From positions 806,001 to 870,000 of the forward strand of contig JAYKXP010000012.1 in assembly GCA_037176845.1 (NCBI GenBank): 64,000 nt of DNA, written 5' to 3'. The notes beneath the pieces were generated by a model. It ran no database searches. It saw only the letters and a program-made list of their open reading frames with translations, and had not been told where the DNA came from. Made by a program: the position numbers and the translations under genes. Of this stretch, positions 60,231 through 64,000 are shown piece by piece; within the stretch, counting starts at the first letter, position 1, and each line of letters opens with the position of its first letter. This DNA comes from Paramarasmius palmivorus. Lineage: Eukaryota > Basidiomycota > Agaricomycetes > Agaricales > Marasmiaceae.

Positions 60231-62034
60231 GACATTTTACGGGGTTCTGGTAGTGACGACTTTCATGACCTAAGAAGTTGAAGTCAGGACAGAAACGGTG
60301 CACAACGAGGTGACAGAAACATACCCAAGAAACTAAAACCCCCAAGCCTTCATCATCGAATGAACTGACGAGGTTGGCTGGATACTTCGAGTGGTCAGGT
60401 ACCGATTAAGTGATATCAGAGCGAGGCTTACTGTCGACAAAATCCGACCACTTGGGCCGAGAAGCGCCAACAACACTACCACGATCTCAATTCCTGCATG
60501 AACGGTACGCGAGCTAAGTTTCTGTCAGTATCGATAACTGTAACTTGAACAACCTGGTCGCTTGCCGGAAGTCGAGATTACCAAGTCCCGAATCTGCTGG
60601 CATCTGGTGGGCTGCGGCGTTCTGACCTAAGACCAGGTGGATCGGTGGTAGCTGGAGATAAATCTCAACGGCATGAGAGTATGAACAAAGGGGAAACCAA
60701 GAGACAAGAAAGTACTCGCATTGTCGAGGTTATCGATGTTCGAGTGACCGACAACCTGTTCCCAGATACTGTTCATCCTAGCTGATGACGACGGTTGCTG
60801 GTACTGTCTTGGATGCGCTCCGTACGCTTATTCGGCTTTCTGGGTTGACTTGTCGCAGCTATTGGGTAGTTGGTGACTATGAGTGAACGAAGTTAGCGGG
60901 AAAATTGAGGGGTGAACTTACAGCTGCATGTCACCTCACAGTACTCTTACCCAAGTTGAACGAACTTTGGTACGTTCTGCAATCAGCGCGAGCAGTCTTC
61001 AAGAAGGAAGATTGCAAAACCCCACTTTCTACCGGCGTCCATGACACCCACGACAACCAAGTAGGTCTTTTGTTCGGCTTTGCGTTGCTGGCATCATTGG
61101 CGTGAGCAATCTATGCGGCTCCTGGGGATAGCGGAGAGGGTTTCGTGTCGGGATGGGGGCATATTTTCGAATTGACTGGAGCTGAAGGTGATACGCTATT
61201 GAGGGAGCAGTGGAAAAAGGGTCGGAACGTGCGTGTTTTCATCCTTCAACCCACTCCGGGTTATTCCCCCCTAAGACTCTCCAATACGAATGAAAAATGG
61301 ATCTCTGATTCTTGATATTGCCATGAAGGTGCCGCGGACGGAAGCGGGTAAGGTATCGAATAGGGCGAAGAGTCGCAGAAGTTGGTTTGGCGGGCGCAAA
61401 ACATCGAGATATTGCTGGGATTGAATAGAGTGGTGATGGCAAGGCGATCATCTTCATGTAGCTTGAGTGGGAGGGCCTCGGTAAAGTCGGGAGGAGGGCA
61501 AAGACTGATGTAGTGCAATGAGAATTCTGCGAGATGGTATCAACACGATCGTGGGTAACAAAAGCGAGGAAGGCGTGCCATTCATCGGACCTTTAGCAAG
61601 AGTAGATTATGGCTGGAGATAGGAAGGAGGCTGGAGGACGGGAGGACGGTGGAGGGCGGAGCGCATATTGGTAGAAACGGATGACGGTGGTTGGGGAGAA
61701 CGACAGACGCGTCGCCGCCTTGATCACAAACCAGACGCTCTTGGGCTGTACATCTCAAGCGCTAAGCTCAAGATTGACGACGGCATCTCAACGTTCCAAG
61801 AAATTCGAACAGAAGAGGCTGCAATGGGACTGGGATGGGAGAAGAGAACAAGGACGAGGACGAGTAGGAGTACTCGTGTTGTTCCCGGATCACCAGTTCG
61901 TTATCTCTCATCAATGGTTCTGGGTTTACTTGTTCATATAGCTGGAGGAATTGTCCTTTGGGTCGAGTAGGAAGATTGTCGACATACCATTTCAGATATT
62001 GGCGGATATAGAGCATTTATGAAAGCTGTTGAGT
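60231..62034. other. Diverged gene-fragment graveyard, right end
   Basis: 60870-60950 resembles 55830-55910. 61690-61730 resembles parts of 52.69 and 56.95 kb around the words ACGCGTCG and ACAAACCA. No complete gene seen. Confidence 0.4.
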
Positions 62035-62292
62035 GACGTGTTGATTTTGGGGTGCTCACTGAATTCTGGCTGTGTTAACAGTGAGAATAGAAGCGTTCTC
62101 AGCTGTCATATATGAGAACGTTGCATGCGTCCGAAATCCTTGTGGCTGCTCTCTCACTTGAACCCCCATCATCCCCTACTTCCACTTCCACTTCCTTTCC
62201 ATCCACAATCCATTTTACTCGATTGCAGCCGCCCTTTCTTTCAGGAGCTTTCACTACGTCCGTGCTCTTCCTCGTCTTTGCTGCATCCAACG
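62035..62292 (+). promoter_or_regulatory. Duplicated upstream region of membrane-protein copy 2
   Basis: Matches the reverse complement of 44418-44665. The duplication therefore starts about 250 bases before the ATG. Confidence 0.65.
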
Positions 62293-64000
62293 ATGTCCGA
62301 TACGCCAGAAAACATTGGCACTACCCTTGCCGGCGGCATCCAAGATGTCTCCGCCCTTCTTCCCCTTCTTGGAACTGAACAAGTCGAGCGTCACGTCGGC
62401 TCCGCACTCGAAAAAGGATACCTCTACGCCGCCGCTTCCAACTTGTCGCTATTCGGTAGCCTTGGAAGTGCCAAGGCAGCCTTTGCGACGTGCGTCGGCA
62501 CTATCACGCACCGCAGGTTTTATGGAGGCCAGTGGTTAGATGACGCAGGGTTTGGTACAGCTGGGTCTGTCACGTCGATGGTGACGATTGACAAGGACAC
62601 AGGGCTGTATGGTGCGGAGGCCAAGCTGAAGCTGCTGCTGGAGGAGCAGCATATTGATGATCCAAACCTGGTTTCAGGGTTTGAATGGTCTGGGTGGAGA
62701 CGTGCAGAGGGAGAATATGATGCAGTCAAGGCTGAGAATCAATGGAGTTTTGGGCGAGATTATCCAGAAGGAAGTTTGTCCTTTTCAGTATGTGAAGTAC
62801 ATTGCTACTGCAATTGATGCCTGAAAACTGGACACAGAACTATTGGGAGTGCATAATCAATGATCTCCAAGAACGAGACTATCGAGAGCTCGGTCGTGAT
62901 GTTAAGGGTGCATTCAAGAGGTTTACAGGTTTCCAAATCCCCCATGTAATCAGAATGGTATGTTCCATGCTAGCTGACTGTACAAAATCTCACAATCCTT
63001 CCCTTGGTAGTATCTAATGTCATGGAATGTATTGTTAATACTGGCATCTTCCCTATGTGCCATCTTCAGCATCACCCCCTACATCTACCTTGCCAGCCAA
63101 CAGTGGAATAATCCCTTGTCATGGGTTTATCCTGTCCTCCGTTCCTTTGGCTCATTCCTATGTGCTGTATGTATCCAGTTAGCATTACAGCTCCGAATAC
63201 ACCGCATCACCAACACAAGCCTTAAATGGATGAAAGCCAAATACAAGAAAGACAGTGTTCTTGAGGGAACATACACACAAAAAGTGCAGCCCCTTGAACA
63301 GCGTATTCGTGCTTATCTTCATCAGCATGAACCACCTTCCAGCACAGAGCAAGGGAGAGAAAATGTGCCAAATGATGAGCTAAAAGCTCTCTTGGCTGTT
63401 TCCCCTGTGCTTGTTATCTACCAACTCTTGATTGCTGCTGGCATGGTGATGATTGTTGTTGGCTATGTTGGCTGCTTCAGCATTGTCAAGAGCAGCAATG
63501 CTCCAGCTGGACCTTATGTGTGGTTTGGGATGGAGGCCTTCCTCTCCCTGCTTCGGATGGTGCTATGGGGGTTGAACCCATCATGGGATGAGAGTACAGG
63601 CTTGACAATGAAGCTTAAACTCCATACTACTGATGATGATGATGATCCGTATTATCCCCTTATTACAACACCATATGACAGTGCAGAACTTGGCTTTGTA
63701 GAGAAGTTGTCTTCTCCAAAGCCATTCACTGTCTTCAGTGAGGCTGAGTTCTTTGCAGCTGCAACTTCATGGATTGGACCTATCCAGCGACTTGGAGCAA
63801 ATGCAATTACACTGTATTATGCACTGCTTCCTATTGCCAGCACAGAACCTCAAGATGGTTCAGCTAGGGCTGCATCTAAAGACCTCAGTATCACAATCCT
63901 TTTTACAGATTCACGCTCATTAACATTTCTGTGGAGTGGAAACACCAATCCTTCCAACAATGTCTTCTCATCTGAGCTGAAGATGGTCTCAGGTTCAAGC
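62293..64000 (+). CDS. Membrane protein of unknown function, copy 2 (cut by window end)
   Basis: Exon 1 62293-62787 (165 codons), exon 2 62838-62957 (40 codons), exon 3 from 63011 open to 64000 (330 codons so far); the GT-AG phase-0 introns are at the same places as in copy 1. The first 140 residues are about 90% identical to copy 1. The last 25 codons of exon 1 do not align; exon 2 is moderately similar (both end in a GFQIPH[IV]IRM motif); exon 3 is again highly similar, with the same three hydrophobic segments. A loop after the second span is shorter and more divergent, and there is an Asp run near 63630. No disruption is seen. It faces right while copy 1 faces left. Function unknown; probably a lineage-expanded mushroom family. 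Confidence 0.85.

Noticed and set aside
1..64000. tRNA or rRNA genes and CRISPR arrays
   Set aside because: Scanning for GTTCRANYC-type T arms, rRNA-like stretches and spaced direct repeats gave nothing convincing; a covariance-model search would be decisive.

Overview
The window looks like a transposon-rich, gene-poor stretch of a basidiomycete genome, most likely an agaricomycete mushroom. Support for this: host-type genes with many introns of about 50-65 nt, a Ty1/copia element, a self-primed (Tf1/sushi-like) gypsy element, a fungal hAT transposase, a lineage-type Zn2Cys6-like gene, a duplicated multi-exon membrane-protein gene, and an aerolysin-like lectin gene remnant. No bacterial operons, rRNA, tRNA or CRISPR array was found.

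Layout. 1-2428 is the middle of a copia pol (minus strand), cut by the window edge and by an abrupt junction. 2429 to about 21780 is a roughly 19-kb block of extreme, strand-asymmetric low-complexity sequence without believable genes; it contains 700 consecutive bases with no G. It most resembles an unpolished or erroneous long-read bridge, but this cannot be proven here. 21781-25795 is ordinary sequence with a seven-exon minus-strand gene (534 aa) carrying a Zn2Cys6-like cysteine cluster. 26020-32380 is a complete, apparently intact copia element: 415-bp LTRs identical by eye, a perfect 5-bp target duplication, a tRNA-iMet-anticodon-type primer site, a polypurine tract and one 1831-codon gag-pol frame. 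33456-34390 and 34427-36481 are two neighbouring giant inverted repeats. The second abuts a truncated hAT transposase gene (36480-37538). The hAT 5' end (37723) sits inside the gag of a gypsy element whose 5' LTR is 38800-39321, so the elements are nested.

41039-44417 (minus) and 62293-64000 (plus, cut by the window edge) are two copies of the same membrane-protein gene in inverted orientation, with matching upstream sequence. The left copy has a single in-frame TGA splitting an otherwise long frame. The 17 kb between them, plus 39.9-40.8 kb, is a graveyard of diverged duplicated gene pieces. The only piece recognised is an aerolysin-like (ETX/MTX2-type) pore-forming domain at 49.9-50.4 kb.

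Splice sites, element ends and identities were worked out by eye from the sequence; family names come from motif recognition, not database searches.
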